Positions 35,023-44,278 of a DNA stretch of 64,000 nt are shown one piece after another. The DNA is from SIG440 sp045120135 (GTDB lineage: Bacteria; Bacillota; Clostridia; Monoglobales; Monoglobaceae), in contig JBGVEN010000015.1 in the NCBI GenBank assembly GCA_045120135.1, forward strand, positions 246,745 through 310,744, in the 5' to 3' direction. Each line of letters begins with the position of its first letter. Positions within the stretch are counted from its first letter, which is position 1. The position numbers and the translations under genes were made by a program. The notes beneath the pieces were generated by a model, which saw only the letters and a list, made by a program, of their open reading frames with translations, was not told the DNA's origin and made no database searches.

Positions 35023-36579
35023 TTGTTGAAAGACAATTCTTCTGCCAAAACCGTGAAGACCATCGGTTTTATGGCGATAATTATATTCTGCGCCAAGTTT
35101 ATGGGACTTTTCCGCGAGGTTATTATTGCCGGAATTTACGGTCAGAGCTACGCCTCAGACATACTCAACAGCGCAACTCAGATACCGCTTTTGTTTTTTG
35201 ATATGACCTTGGGTGTTGCAATTCTCTCCACCTTTGTACCTATCTTCAACGGCTATCTGGAAAAAGACGGACGTGAGCGGGCAATTTCGTTTGCCAACAA
35301 CTTTATGTCGGCGGTGGTTTCTCTTGCAACCATATTTGCAATCTTAGGTGCAATTTTCGCAGAGCCTATCGTCGGAATTATGTGTCCCGGCTACTCGCCT
35401 GAAAAGATTGCAGAAACCGCACGGCTTCTCCGGATAATTTTCCCGTCCATAATCTTTACCGCAGCGGCGTATACATCTGTTGGAATTCTTCAGTCATTTG
35501 GCGAATTTAACATCCCGTCAATCATAAGCGTGGTTTCCAACCTGATTATGATTTTGTACCTTGCTGTATTTGGTAACCGTTTTGGTTTGACTGGCGTTAT
35601 TATTTCAATGTTCATTGCGTGGGCGGCTCAGCTTTTTGTTCAGCTGCCGCATCTCAGAAAATTCGGCTATCACTACAAACTACCTCTTAAATTTCGCGAC
35701 GAGGGTCTTATGTCTGCCGCAAAGCTTGCCGTGCCCGTGCTGATAAGCTCGTGGGTTCAGCCGCTTTGTGCAGTTATCAATATGGCGTTTGGCTCGTCGC
35801 TCGGTAACGGTGCGGTGTCCGGACTTAACTGGGCAAACAAAATATACATTATTATGGTAGGCGTGTTTGCTTATGCCGTTACCAACTTCATCTTCCCGAA
35901 ATTGTCACGGATGAACGCCGGTGACAAAAATGATGCATTTTCGGAAACAACACGACTTTCGGTTGGCTGGACAGTTTTTATAATCGGCTACATTGCGGCA
36001 ATGTTCATCGCCCTTTCAAAGCCAATTATCAGGCTTGTTTTTGAGCACGGCGCATTCACCGCAGAGAACACCACTCTTACAGCAACGGCGCTCCTAAACT
36101 ACTCGATTGGTATGATGGGTTATGCCATCTGCGAGATATTAAACAAAAGCTTTTACGCAATTCAGGACGGAAAAACCCCGATGCTTACCTCAATTGGAGG
36201 CGTTATCATAAACCTCGCCTCGGCAGCCTTGTTCGTTGGGGTGCTTAAATGGGGCGTTGGCGGTCTTGCCCTTTCAAGCGCTGTCAGCTCGATATTTATG
36301 GCGTGCGTGTTACTGTTTGCTATGAATAAAAAACGGCCCAGAACATTTGGCAAAAGCTTTGCCGTAAACCTTGCAAAAATTATTCTTTGCAGCGGTTTGG
36401 CAAGCCTTGTTGCAACAATAGTATACCGCTTTTCTGAGTCACTAGGCAGCGGTAAAGCAATAACATTCCTGCAGCTTTGCATATCCGCCGCTCCGGCACT
36501 TATCATTTATGCCGTAGCAGCTTTAATGCTTAAAACAGACGAATTTAGACAAATCAGGAGGTTCGGCAATGAAAAATAA
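35023..36579 (+). CDS. murJ: Lipid II flippase MurJ (MviN family)
   Basis: A 518-aa protein with about 14 hydrophobic segments. GLFREVIIAGIYGQSYASDI, TFVPIFNGYLEK and the inner repeat around TALLNYSIGMMGYAICEILNKSFYA are MurJ features. It flips the peptidoglycan precursor lipid II, or another polyprenyl-linked sugar. The start is TTG at 35023 or 35026 (both in frame); AAGGAAG lies upstream. It overlaps the next gene by 11 bases. Confidence 0.92.
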   Translation: MLKDNSSAKTVKTIGFMAIIIFCAKFMGLFREVIIAGIYGQSYASDILNSATQIPLLFFDMTLGVAILSTFVPIFNGYLEKDGRERAISFANNFMSAVVSLATIFAILGAIFAEPIVGIMCPGYSPEKIAETARLLRIIFPSIIFTAAAYTSVGILQSFGEFNIPSIISVVSNLIMILYLAVFGNRFGLTGVIISMFIAWAAQLFVQLPHLRKFGYHYKLPLKFRDEGLMSAAKLAVPVLISSWVQPLCAVINMAFGSSLGNGAVSGLNWANKIYIIMVGVFAYAVTNFIFPKLSRMNAGDKNDAFSETTRLSVGWTVFIIGYIAAMFIALSKPIIRLVFEHGAFTAENTTLTATALLNYSIGMMGYAICEILNKSFYAIQDGKTPMLTSIGGVIINLASAALFVGVLKWGVGGLALSSAVSSIFMACVLLFAMNKKRPRTFGKSFAVNLAKIILCSGLASLVATIVYRFSESLGSGKAITFLQLCISAAPALIIYAVAALMLKTDEFRQIRRFGNEK

Positions 36580-38467
36580 CGGCTATTTCCTCACAGCTTG
36601 GCAATTTTTATGGAACCGATATATTAAAAACAGCGTTTTATACCGTATACTTTGCAACATTTACACCTTTTTCTCACGGGTATGGCGCGAAAGCCTTATA
36701 ACAAACATATTTCGCAAGACTTTCTTTAACGAAAGCACTGCTGCATCAAGCCTTTTCGGTAAAATTCTGTTTTGTCCGTTCCGCTTGATTGAACATATCC
36801 AGAAAAAGCATTGGGAGAATCTTACAAGCCTTAAAGAAACAAGCAAAATTATACGTATATGCAAGTATTTTTTGCACAATCTACTGGCAATTAACCTCCG
36901 CTTCATAGGCGTTATGCTAATGTCCGCTGCAGCGAGTGACCTTTTGCTCTCTTTTGTGTTTGGCGGCGGAAAGGTTCTTGACCTTATCGCAATTGCTTTT
37001 GGTGCAGGACTTTACCTCCTTGACATTAATGCAATTGACCTGCTCCGTGACTCGACACTTGTCAAACTGATTGAAAAGCTTTTGGATATTAACTTTTCAT
37101 TCGACTTTTACTATATGACCAAGTGCGGCGGAAAGGCACGCCTTATCTGTGCGGCAGTCTTTGGCGTGATTACGGGAATTATTGCGGCAAAGCTTTCTAT
37201 TATCTACGCTATCTTGTTTGTTCTTGGTCTTTGGTTCTTCTTTATGGTTCTTTACAAGGTGGAGTTCGGCGTGTTTGTGACGCTGTTCCTTGCCCCGATA
37301 ATCCCGACAATGCTTGTTGTGGGACTTACTCTGCTCTGCCTTTTTTCGCTTATCATAAAAGCACTTACAACAAGGAAGTTTGAATTCCGCACCGACGGCG
37401 TGGGATTTATGGTTGTGCTTTTGCTGGTTATTTACCTCATAGCGGCAATAACCTCGTTTGCACCATTTAAGAGCGTTACCATCTGGGCAGTATACTTCGC
37501 CTTTATGGCATTCTACTTTGTTGTTATCAATACTGTAAAAACCTCAAAACAGCTGAAAGGTATTCTCACCGTGTTCTGCCTTTCGGGGTTTGCGGTTTGT
37601 CTTTACGGAATACTTCAGTATGTGTTTGGTTGGGACGTAACTCAGGCGTGGATGGACGAGGAAATGTTTGAGGACATCAAAATGCGTGTTTATTCCACCC
37701 TTGAAAACCCTAATGTTCTTGGCGAATATATTCTGCTTGTAATGCCCGTATGCATTGCACTTATGTGGAAGAAAAAAACTGTGCTTGCAAAACTGGTGTT
37801 TGGTGCGATGGCTGCAGTAATGGGTGTTACCTTAATCCTCACCTTCTCACGCGGCTGTTGGCTTGGGCTTATGTTTGCGGCGGCTGTATTTGTCACCTTT
37901 GCCGCAGGCAAGCTGTGGGGACTGGCCCTGCCGCTTATTCCGATTGTACCTATGGTACTCCCCGACAGCATAATCAACCGTTTTACCAGTATCGGTGATA
38001 TGGGCGACTCGTCCACATCCTACCGTGTGTTTATATGGATGGGAACTTTACTTATGCTTAAGGACTTCTGGCTGTCGGGTATAGGTCCCGGAACAGAAGC
38101 ATTCACTCAGGTTTACCCGTTCTATTCATACAGCTCGATTGTAGCACCACACTCACACAACCTGTTTTTGCAGGTATTGGTGGAATCGGGCGTTCTGGGA
38201 ATTTTGACATTTCTGATTCTTATAATCCTGTTTATTAAACAGCTTTGTGTTGGTCATCAGGCATTTGGCAAGGGTCATCATCTATCGGTTGTTTTGGTTG
38301 GCATTGGCGCAGGCATTCTTGGATTTATGGTTCAGGGAATGTTTGACAACTGCTTCTACAACTATCGTGTGTTTATGATATTCTGGGCGGTTCTGGCACT
38401 TGGCAGTGCCGCTGCACAGATTGCAAAAAATGAAGCCGCATTATCGGAGGTGCAAAAAAATGCTTAA
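36569..38467 (+). CDS. O-antigen ligase/polymerase-like membrane protein (Wzy_C)
   Basis: A 632-aa protein with about 200 N-terminal residues of mixed amphipathic and hydrophobic character, then some ten membrane helices. The large outer loop contains ENPNVLGEYI and PHSHNLFLQVLVESG, the pattern of Wzy/WaaL ligases and polymerases, and TFSRGCWLG lies between helices. It probably polymerises or attaches a surface glycan outside the membrane. It overlaps murJ by 11 bases and the following glycosyltransferase by 8 bases, so the three are coupled. Confidence 0.87.
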   Translation: MKNNGYFLTAWQFLWNRYIKNSVLYRILCNIYTFFSRVWRESLITNIFRKTFFNESTAASSLFGKILFCPFRLIEHIQKKHWENLTSLKETSKIIRICKYFLHNLLAINLRFIGVMLMSAAASDLLLSFVFGGGKVLDLIAIAFGAGLYLLDINAIDLLRDSTLVKLIEKLLDINFSFDFYYMTKCGGKARLICAAVFGVITGIIAAKLSIIYAILFVLGLWFFFMVLYKVEFGVFVTLFLAPIIPTMLVVGLTLLCLFSLIIKALTTRKFEFRTDGVGFMVVLLLVIYLIAAITSFAPFKSVTIWAVYFAFMAFYFVVINTVKTSKQLKGILTVFCLSGFAVCLYGILQYVFGWDVTQAWMDEEMFEDIKMRVYSTLENPNVLGEYILLVMPVCIALMWKKKTVLAKLVFGAMAAVMGVTLILTFSRGCWLGLMFAAAVFVTFAAGKLWGLALPLIPIVPMVLPDSIINRFTSIGDMGDSSTSYRVFIWMGTLLMLKDFWLSGIGPGTEAFTQVYPFYSYSSIVAPHSHNLFLQVLVESGVLGILTFLILIILFIKQLCVGHQAFGKGHHLSVVLVGIGAGILGFMVQGMFDNCFYNYRVFMIFWAVLALGSAAAQIAKNEAALSEVQKNA

Positions 38468-39581
38468 AGTTCTTCAGGTTTGTTCGGATACAAATATCGG
38501 CGGTGCAGGAAAATGTATTCTCACCTATCTCAAATACTGTAATCGTGAAAAGCTTGATATTGCAGTTGTTTTACCCGAAAACAGCCTTTTAAAGCCGGGC
38601 GTTGAGGCTTTAGGCTTTAAAGTCTTTGAAATAGACGCAATGGCTGACAAATCACTTGATGCCGGAGCAATAAAAAAACTGCTCAAGGTATTTAAGCAGT
38701 TTAAGCCGGACATCGTTCACACCCACGCAAGTATGTCGGCACGAATTGCCGCAAGACTCTACGGCGCAAAAATTGTTTACACAAGGCACAGCGTATTCCC
38801 TCCGTCGCCACGGCTGACCCACGGACTGGGCAAGGCGGTTTGCGGAATGGTGAACAATACCACAGCAGATAAGATTATTGCAGTTGCCGAGGCAGCAAAG
38901 GATAACATAACAGCAATTGGTGTAAGCAATAAAAAAATTGATGTTATCTTAAACGGCGTTGAGCCTCTGCGCAAATACACCGCAGACGAGATTGCGACGG
39001 CAAAGGCTGAATACAGTGTTCCCGACGACTGTAAATGCACAGCAATTGTCGCAAGACTCAATGAGGTTAAAGGACACAAGTACTTTGTTGAGGCGGCAAA
39101 AATTTTAAAAGACCGAGGCATTAAGGCGAGATTTCTTATTGCCGGCACAGGGGATATGGAAGATGCGATACGCAAGCAGATTGCAGAGAATAATCTTGAG
39201 GATTATGTAATTATGCTCGGCTTCCTTACCAATGTTGAGCCGCTTATGAATATTATTGATGTTCAGGCAAACTGTTCGTTCGGAACAGAGGCAACCAGTC
39301 TTTCGCTCCTTGAGGGTATGAGCCTTGGTAAGCCGGCAGTTGTTTCAGACTTTGGCGGCAATCCGGGAGTTATCAAGGACGGCAAAAACGGCTACATTGT
39401 GCCAACTCACGATGCTACCGCTCTTGCCGACAGGCTCGAAAAGCTGTTTACCGACGACAAGCTTTACGACGAAATGTCCGAGACAAGCTCTGAAATATTT
39501 AAATCAACCTTTACTGCGGCGGTTTATGCCGAGAATATAGACAACATCTATTTAAACCTTGGAGGTAAGAACAATGGATAA
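38460..39581 (+). CDS. Family 4 glycosyltransferase (GT-B)
   Basis: A 373-aa cytosolic glycosyltransferase. The N-terminal SDTNIGGAGKCILTYLKY, IVHTHASMSARIAARL and VILNGVEPL, and the C-terminal IVARLNEVKGHKYFVEAA, ATSLSLLEGMSLGKPAVVS are typical of CapM/WbaZ-like enzymes. The ATG at 38460 follows GGAGG; the earlier frame start at 38400 lies within the previous gene. Confidence 0.9.
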   Translation: MLKVLQVCSDTNIGGAGKCILTYLKYCNREKLDIAVVLPENSLLKPGVEALGFKVFEIDAMADKSLDAGAIKKLLKVFKQFKPDIVHTHASMSARIAARLYGAKIVYTRHSVFPPSPRLTHGLGKAVCGMVNNTTADKIIAVAEAAKDNITAIGVSNKKIDVILNGVEPLRKYTADEIATAKAEYSVPDDCKCTAIVARLNEVKGHKYFVEAAKILKDRGIKARFLIAGTGDMEDAIRKQIAENNLEDYVIMLGFLTNVEPLMNIIDVQANCSFGTEATSLSLLEGMSLGKPAVVSDFGGNPGVIKDGKNGYIVPTHDATALADRLEKLFTDDKLYDEMSETSSEIFKSTFTAAVYAENIDNIYLNLGGKNNG

Positions 39582-40065
39582 ACCAAAATTCAATATTATT
39601 GACGGACTGATTGTGTTGCTTGTTGTGGCAATTATTGCGGCGGGAATATATCTGCTGGGGGGGAACAACCAAACTGATGGCACAGGAACCGAAAACACCA
39701 CCGCAATATTTCAATTGCAGCTTACAAAAGCTGACGAGTCGCTCTACAACAAATTTTTAGCAGCTATGGAAGCAGAGGAGACAGTTTGGATAGGCGTTAA
39801 GGAACGCTTCCCCGGCAAAATTGATATGCTTGAAAAAGCTCCGGCATCAAAGATTACCACAAACATACAGACGGGCACTGCAGTTGTTGCAGAAGACCCC
39901 AACCTGTTTGATATAACTATTCATATTACCACACCTGTTCTTGAAACTCCCTCGGGAATTACCGCAGCAGGCACACCCATTAGGGTTGGTGAAGAAGTTG
40001 CAGTGCGGGGTAAGGGCTTTGCAGGCTACGGCTTTGTAATAGACCTTAAGACAGTTACCGAATAA
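39574..40065 (+). CDS. DUF4330 domain membrane protein, copy 1
   Basis: A 163-aa single-pass protein: short basic N-terminus with FNIIDGLIVLLVV, one membrane helix (about 8-28), then an extracytoplasmic beta-rich domain (TTAIFQLQLTKADES ... TPIRVGEEVAVRGKGFAGYGFVI). It looks like a DUF4330 protein. ATG 39574 follows GGAGG. The same domain is repeated in the next gene. A role in the surface glycan pathway is inferred only from neighbours. Confidence 0.78.
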   Translation: MDKPKFNIIDGLIVLLVVAIIAAGIYLLGGNNQTDGTGTENTTAIFQLQLTKADESLYNKFLAAMEAEETVWIGVKERFPGKIDMLEKAPASKITTNIQTGTAVVAEDPNLFDITIHITTPVLETPSGITAAGTPIRVGEEVAVRGKGFAGYGFVIDLKTVTE

Positions 40066-40079
40066 AACTCAGAAAGGCA

Positions 40080-40262
40080 GGAATATAACGCGAAAGTTCC
40101 TTTCTCGTTAAGCCTCCGGCGGATTTTGTTGTCCGTGCAAAATTTTCCTCGCGTAAATGCTCGGAAATGCACATGAACGTAATAATCTCTTATCATTCCT
40201 TGCTCTGCGGATAAGAGAAATTTCATAACTATTTTTGCCGACGCAGAGCGGCGGAATGGAGA
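40080..40262 (+). ncRNA. Candidate structured leader with pseudoknot before DUF4330 copy 2
   Basis: A gene-free 202-bp gap holds several stems on the plus strand: 40087-40096/40100-40109 (one mismatch); 40135-40148/40163-40172 (10 pairs, 4-base bulge); S1 40186-40194/40210-40218 (9 bp); and S2 40202-40209/40242-40249 (8 bp). The S2 5' arm is in the S1 loop and abuts the S1 3' arm, an H-type pseudoknot geometry. The RBS of the next gene lies directly after S2, so it may be a cis-acting switch. No known riboswitch consensus was recognised. Confidence 0.5.
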
Positions 40263-40267
40263 TTAAT

Positions 40268-40759
40268 ATGATTATTAATAAAGAAGGTAAGCTCTTTGGC
40301 AAAATAAGTATTGTTGATATACTTGTTGTTATAGCAATAATAATTGGAGCTTTGGGAATATACTCAAGATTTTTTGTTGCAGGACCAAAGGTTGAAACCG
40401 CAACCAGCCGTATTGAATACACAATGAAAATCCGCGAGGTGCGTATGGGAACGGTTAAAGCACTTCAGGACTTTAAGGGTCCCGTTACCGACACCACCAC
40501 AAAGGAGTATCTTGGCGAAATAGTTGATGTGACCTACACCGATTCAATTAAGGCGGTTGAGCTTTCAAACGGAAACCTTAAGGCATCTGTACTGCCCGAA
40601 AGATACGATGTAACCGTTACCGTTCAGGTTGACGGCAAGGTAAATGACTCGGGCTACTACACCTCTAATAATCTGGCACTTACAGCCGGCTCTTCATATG
40701 TATTTACCTCAAAGGCAGTAAAAACAACCGGAACAATAATAGATGTATACGAAAAATAA
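40268..40759 (+). CDS. DUF4330 domain membrane protein, copy 2
   Basis: A 163-aa paralogue in form of the preceding DUF4330 gene: GKLFGKISIVDILVVIAIIIG as short N-terminus plus membrane helix, followed by a beta-rich outer domain (EYTMKIREVRMGTVKALQDF ... GNLKASVLPERYDVTVTVQVD). ATG 40268 is behind GGAG. The two copies are separated by a structured 202-bp region, unusual inside an otherwise tightly packed operon. Confidence 0.78.
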   Translation: MIINKEGKLFGKISIVDILVVIAIIIGALGIYSRFFVAGPKVETATSRIEYTMKIREVRMGTVKALQDFKGPVTDTTTKEYLGEIVDVTYTDSIKAVELSNGNLKASVLPERYDVTVTVQVDGKVNDSGYYTSNNLALTAGSSYVFTSKAVKTTGTIIDVYEK

Positions 40760-40763
40760 GACC

Positions 40764-40797
40764 TTGGCAGCGGCATCAGCCGCTGCCAAATAATTTT
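40764..40797 (+). terminator. Hairpin between DUF4330 copy 2 and ABC exporter
   Basis: Perfect 11-bp GC-rich stem (40764-40774 with 40779-40789), ATCA loop, then TAATTTT. A moderate terminator that may allow partial read-through. Confidence 0.7.
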
Positions 40798-40812
40798 AAG
40801 AGAGGAATTAGT

Positions 40813-42540
40813 ATGTTTAGAAGATTTTCTGTATATTACAAGCCATACATAGGTATTATTATCTTTGACCTTATATGCGCCGCACTCTCAACTGTATGCG
40901 AGCTGGTCTTTCCAATGATTGTCCGCACAATCACCAATGCTGCCTCGATGGACGGACAGGCGCTTTTGGTCTCCACCGTACTGAGACTTGGCGGACTTTA
41001 CCTATTTTTGCGCATAGTTGACACATTTGCCAACTACTATATGGCAAATATGGGGCATATTATGGGCGCAAAGCTTGAAACGGATATGCGCCGTGACCTT
41101 TTTGACCATCTGCAAAAGCTTCCCTTTAAGTATTTTGACAATACCAAAATCGGTCAGATTATGTCAAGGGTTACAACCGACCTGTTTGATGTTACCGAGT
41201 TCTCGCACCATTGTCCCGAAGAATTCTTCATTGCCGGAATTAAAATCGTGGGTGCGTTTATAATCCTTGGCAGAATTAACTGGTGGTTTACTCTGATAAT
41301 ATTCTTACTTCTTCCTTTAATGCTTGTTTCAATATTTGTATTCAGAACAAAAATGAAAGAGGCATTTAAGGAGCAAAGAAAACAGGTGGGCGAGCTTAAC
41401 GCAGACCTTGAGGACAGTCTGCTTGGAACAAGGGTTGTCAAAAGCTTTGCCAACGAGGATTTAGAGCGTGAGAAGTTTGCACACGGCAACGATATGTTCT
41501 TTAACTCCAAAAAGAAAGCATACAAGTATATGGCGCTGTTTCAAGCAGGAACACGTTTTTCGGACGGCTTGATGTATATTGCGGTTATTGTTATCGGCTC
41601 GCTGTTTATGATTGACGGCAAGCTGACCCCGGCAGACCTCATTGCATATCTTCTCTACATACAGACCCTTATTACTTCAATCCGCCGTATTGTGGAGTTT
41701 ACCGAGCAGTTTCAAAAGGGCATTACCGGTATCGAAAGGTTTTATGAAATTATGGACGAGCCGGTTGAAAACTATACCCCCGACGACGCAATCGAGCTTG
41801 AATCGATAACCGGAAACATTGAATTTAGCGATGTTCACTTTAAGTACTCGGATAATACTAAAGAAGTCCTGACAAAAATTAATTTGAGCATCAAAAAGGG
41901 TGAAAACATCGCCTTTGTCGGACCGTCCGGCGGTGGCAAAACAACCCTTTGCAACCTTATTCCCAAGTTTTACGAGCTGACCTCGGGCAGCATCACCATT
42001 GACGGGATTGACATCAGCAAAATCACTCTCGGCTCGCTCCGCAACAACATTGGAATGGTTCAACAGGATGTTTATTTGTTCAGCGGCACGGTTTACGAGA
42101 ATATTCTCTACGGCAAGCCTGACGCAACCCGTGACGAAGTAATTGAGGCAGCAAAAGCTGCGGGCGCTCACGATTTCATTATGGAACTAAAGGACGGCTA
42201 CGATACCTATGTAGGTGAACGAGGACTTAAGCTGTCCGGCGGGCAAAAGCAGAGAGTTTCCATTGCACGTCTGTTCCTTAAAAATCCACCTATACTCATA
42301 CTTGACGAGGCAACCTCGGCACTTGATAATGAAAGCGAGCTGCTTGTTCAAAAGTCATTAAAGCGGCTGTCTGAGGGAAGAACAACCTTTACCATTGCAC
42401 ACCGTCTGACCACCATAAAAAATGCGACCCGAATTTTTGTGCTCACAGCGGATGGAATCGCAGAGGAGGGGACTCACGAGGAGCTAATGCAGCGTGGCGG
42501 AGAATATGCGAAGTTATACTCAATGTACAGCACATTATAA
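40813..42540 (+). CDS. ABC exporter, fused permease and ATP-binding domains
   Basis: A 575-aa half-transporter of the MsbA/MdlB class. Six membrane helices lie in residues about 1-310; the nucleotide domain has Walker A GPSGGGKTT, signature LSGGQKQR, Walker B ILILDEATSALD and H-loop TIAHRL. It works as a dimer and exports lipids, peptides or drugs; being last in the polysaccharide cluster suggests a lipid-linked substrate. RBS GAGAGGA precedes the ATG. Confidence 0.92.
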   Translation: MFRRFSVYYKPYIGIIIFDLICAALSTVCELVFPMIVRTITNAASMDGQALLVSTVLRLGGLYLFLRIVDTFANYYMANMGHIMGAKLETDMRRDLFDHLQKLPFKYFDNTKIGQIMSRVTTDLFDVTEFSHHCPEEFFIAGIKIVGAFIILGRINWWFTLIIFLLLPLMLVSIFVFRTKMKEAFKEQRKQVGELNADLEDSLLGTRVVKSFANEDLEREKFAHGNDMFFNSKKKAYKYMALFQAGTRFSDGLMYIAVIVIGSLFMIDGKLTPADLIAYLLYIQTLITSIRRIVEFTEQFQKGITGIERFYEIMDEPVENYTPDDAIELESITGNIEFSDVHFKYSDNTKEVLTKINLSIKKGENIAFVGPSGGGKTTLCNLIPKFYELTSGSITIDGIDISKITLGSLRNNIGMVQQDVYLFSGTVYENILYGKPDATRDEVIEAAKAAGAHDFIMELKDGYDTYVGERGLKLSGGQKQRVSIARLFLKNPPILILDEATSALDNESELLVQKSLKRLSEGRTTFTIAHRLTTIKNATRIFVLTADGIAEEGTHEELMQRGGEYAKLYSMYSTL

Positions 42541-42576
42541 AAAAAGGCTGTGACAGTTTTGTCACAGTCTTTTTTA
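42541..42576. terminator. Bidirectional terminator between ABC exporter and lrgB
   Basis: A stem of about 12-15 bp (42541-42555 with 42560-42574, one G-T pair), GTTT loop, T-run on the plus side and A-run on the other. Confidence 0.85.
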
Positions 42577-42585
42577 TATATAAGT

Positions 42586-43263
42586 CTAAAGAAAAATGGC
42601 TATAAAAACCGTTACAAGTCCGCAAAGACCAACAGCGATTCCGCTTAATGTTCCCTCGACCTCGCCAATCTCAATTGCCTTTGAAGTGCCGAGGGCATGG
42701 CTTGCAGCTCCTATTGCAAGTCCCGATGCGATGGGGTTGTTAATTTTAAATACCTTAATAAGATACGGAGCAGTTACCGCACCGATTATACCAGTTACCA
42801 GAACTGCCGCAAGAGTAACGGGGACAATACCGCCAAGCTGTTCGGAAAGCTTTGCCGCAAAGGCTGTTGTGATAGACTTTGGAAGCAAGCTTGCGGTTAT
42901 CTGTTCGGACAATCCGAGCACCTTGCAGCACACAAATATACTGACAAGTGCCGAAACCGCACCAACTACGCAGCCAACCACAATGGGCAACCAGTTCTTT
43001 TTAATTATATCAAACTGACGGTACATAGAAACCGCCAAAGCCGCAGTTGCAGGTGCGAGGAACATAGAAACAAAGTCTGCTCCTACCATAAAATGTTCAA
43101 GCGGGATACGAAATACAGAAATAACTGCAATTATAATCGCCGCAGCAATAATAAGGGGGTTGGCAACTGCGGTTTTCGCCTTTTGATTAATTTTTACTCC
43201 TACTATGTACGAAAACATACAAAGGGAAAATCCGAAAAACGGTTCTTTAGTTAATTCAAGCAT
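42586..43263 (-). CDS. lrgB: LrgB family protein
   Basis: A 225-aa polytopic membrane protein, the partner of LrgA. Typical motifs are LLPKSITTAFAAKLSEQLGG and HALGTSKAIEIGEVEGTLSG. LrgAB (holin/antiholin-like) is linked to autolysis control in Staphylococcus and pyruvate or glycolate export in others. It overlaps lrgA by 8 bases. Confidence 0.92.
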   Translation of the reverse strand: MLELTKEPFFGFSLCMFSYIVGVKINQKAKTAVANPLIIAAAIIIAVISVFRIPLEHFMVGADFVSMFLAPATAALAVSMYRQFDIIKKNWLPIVVGCVVGAVSALVSIFVCCKVLGLSEQITASLLPKSITTAFAAKLSEQLGGIVPVTLAAVLVTGIIGAVTAPYLIKVFKINNPIASGLAIGAASHALGTSKAIEIGEVEGTLSGIAVGLCGLVTVFIAIFL

Positions 43264-43630
43264 TTTCCTTCTTCTCCTTTCGTTTGTTTAAGATATAGGC
43301 AGTAAGTTTCACCGAATACGCTGTGCAGAAGAACGTTACAAAAGTAGTAATTACACAAACAATCAAAAACTGCCATATAATATCACTTAGGATATCAAGG
43401 TACGAGACAATCGAAACAGTTGATGGTAAAAATACAAATGCCATATTTTTCACGAAAAAGTCGGAAACCGGCTCAATCTGACGTACCTTTACAAGTCCAG
43501 TCAGCAGCATAATGAATGTAATTATCATCGCAAGGACACTGCCGGGGAACGGGAACGGAAGATAAAACGCAATTATATCGCTTACAAAGCATACTACAAA
43601 AAGTATCAGCGTTTTTTTAAACACCTTCAC
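43256..43630 (-). CDS. lrgA: LrgA/CidA family holin-like protein
   Basis: A 124-aa protein with four hydrophobic segments; YLPFPFPGSVLAMIITFIML is the CidA/LrgA hallmark. GTG 43630 is preferred (AGAGG 8 bases upstream) over GTG 43639. With lrgB it forms a two-gene operon read from the minus-strand promoter at 43675-43703. Confidence 0.9.
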   Translation of the reverse strand: MKVFKKTLILFVVCFVSDIIAFYLPFPFPGSVLAMIITFIMLLTGLVKVRQIEPVSDFFVKNMAFVFLPSTVSIVSYLDILSDIIWQFLIVCVITTFVTFFCTAYSVKLTAYILNKRKEKKENA

Positions 43631-43674
43631 GCATATCACCTCTCAAATTAAACTGACAAAATTATATCAATTCC

Positions 43675-43703
43675 AGTATACCATCTAATAAACGATTTGT
43701 AAA
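43675..43703 (-). promoter_or_regulatory. Promoter of lrgAB
   Basis: Minus-strand TTTACA (43698-43703), 17-bp spacer, TATACT (43675-43680), about 45 bp before the lrgA GTG. Confidence 0.65.
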
Positions 43704-43712
43704 ATGGAATTA

Positions 43713-43742
43713 TTGACAAATGATATCGGGGTATGATACACT
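43713..43742 (+). promoter_or_regulatory. Promoter of the SLOG gene
   Basis: Perfect TTGACA (43713-43718) with candidate -10 elements GATACA (spacing 16) or TACACT (spacing 18). It is divergent from the lrgAB promoter. Confidence 0.5.
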
Positions 43743-43783
43743 GTTTTTGGACAAAATAATGAAACCAGAAAGGCAAGACAAAA

Positions 43784-44278
43784 ATGTATTCACCAGAAAA
43801 GGCTTTCACCTGCTGCTTTACGGGACACCGAATAATCACAGGCGAATCAAAAATATCCGTGTTTAACCAACTGTGCGATACTATTCGAGAGCTTTATCTT
43901 AAAGGTACAACTAACTTTGTTTCAGGCGGTGCTTTGGGTTTTGATACGCTTGCGGCATTTGCTGTTCTCCATCTCCGTCGTGAATTTCCCAGGATGAAGC
44001 TGATTCTTGCACTTCCCTGCCGTGACCAGGACTCCAAATGGTCACATGCCGACAAGGAAACCTACCGCAAAATCCTTGATGCCGCAGACGAGGTTATCTG
44101 CCTCAATAAAAGCTACTGCACCGGCTGTATGCACCAACGAAACCGTCTGATGGTTAATCTCAGTTCTGTATGCATTGCATACTGCAACAGAACTTCGGGC
44201 GGAACTGCTTATACAATGAATCTTGCAGAAAGCGAGGGCCTAAGAGTGATTAATCTTGCTGCATCACCGCATAATTAA
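43784..44278 (+). CDS. SLOG-domain protein (DUF1273/YpsA-like)
   Basis: A 164-aa Rossmann-like protein: FTGHR near the start, NFVSGGALGFDTLAAFAVLHL, LALPCRDQDSKWS and a late NRTSGGTAYTMNLAES. It belongs to the SLOG superfamily that binds nucleotide-derived ligands; the closest named group is DUF1273/YpsA. It has extra cysteines (YCTGCMHQRNRL). Its 3' end overlaps the convergent gene by 15 bases. Ligand and role unknown. Confidence 0.82.
   Translation: MYSPEKAFTCCFTGHRIITGESKISVFNQLCDTIRELYLKGTTNFVSGGALGFDTLAAFAVLHLRREFPRMKLILALPCRDQDSKWSHADKETYRKILDAADEVICLNKSYCTGCMHQRNRLMVNLSSVCIAYCNRTSGGTAYTMNLAESEGLRVINLAASPHN

Noticed and set aside
42697..43254. 185-aa plus-strand frame opposite lrgB
   Set aside because: Composition rich in Arg, Cys and Tyr with no domain pattern, no RBS, and antisense to a conserved gene.
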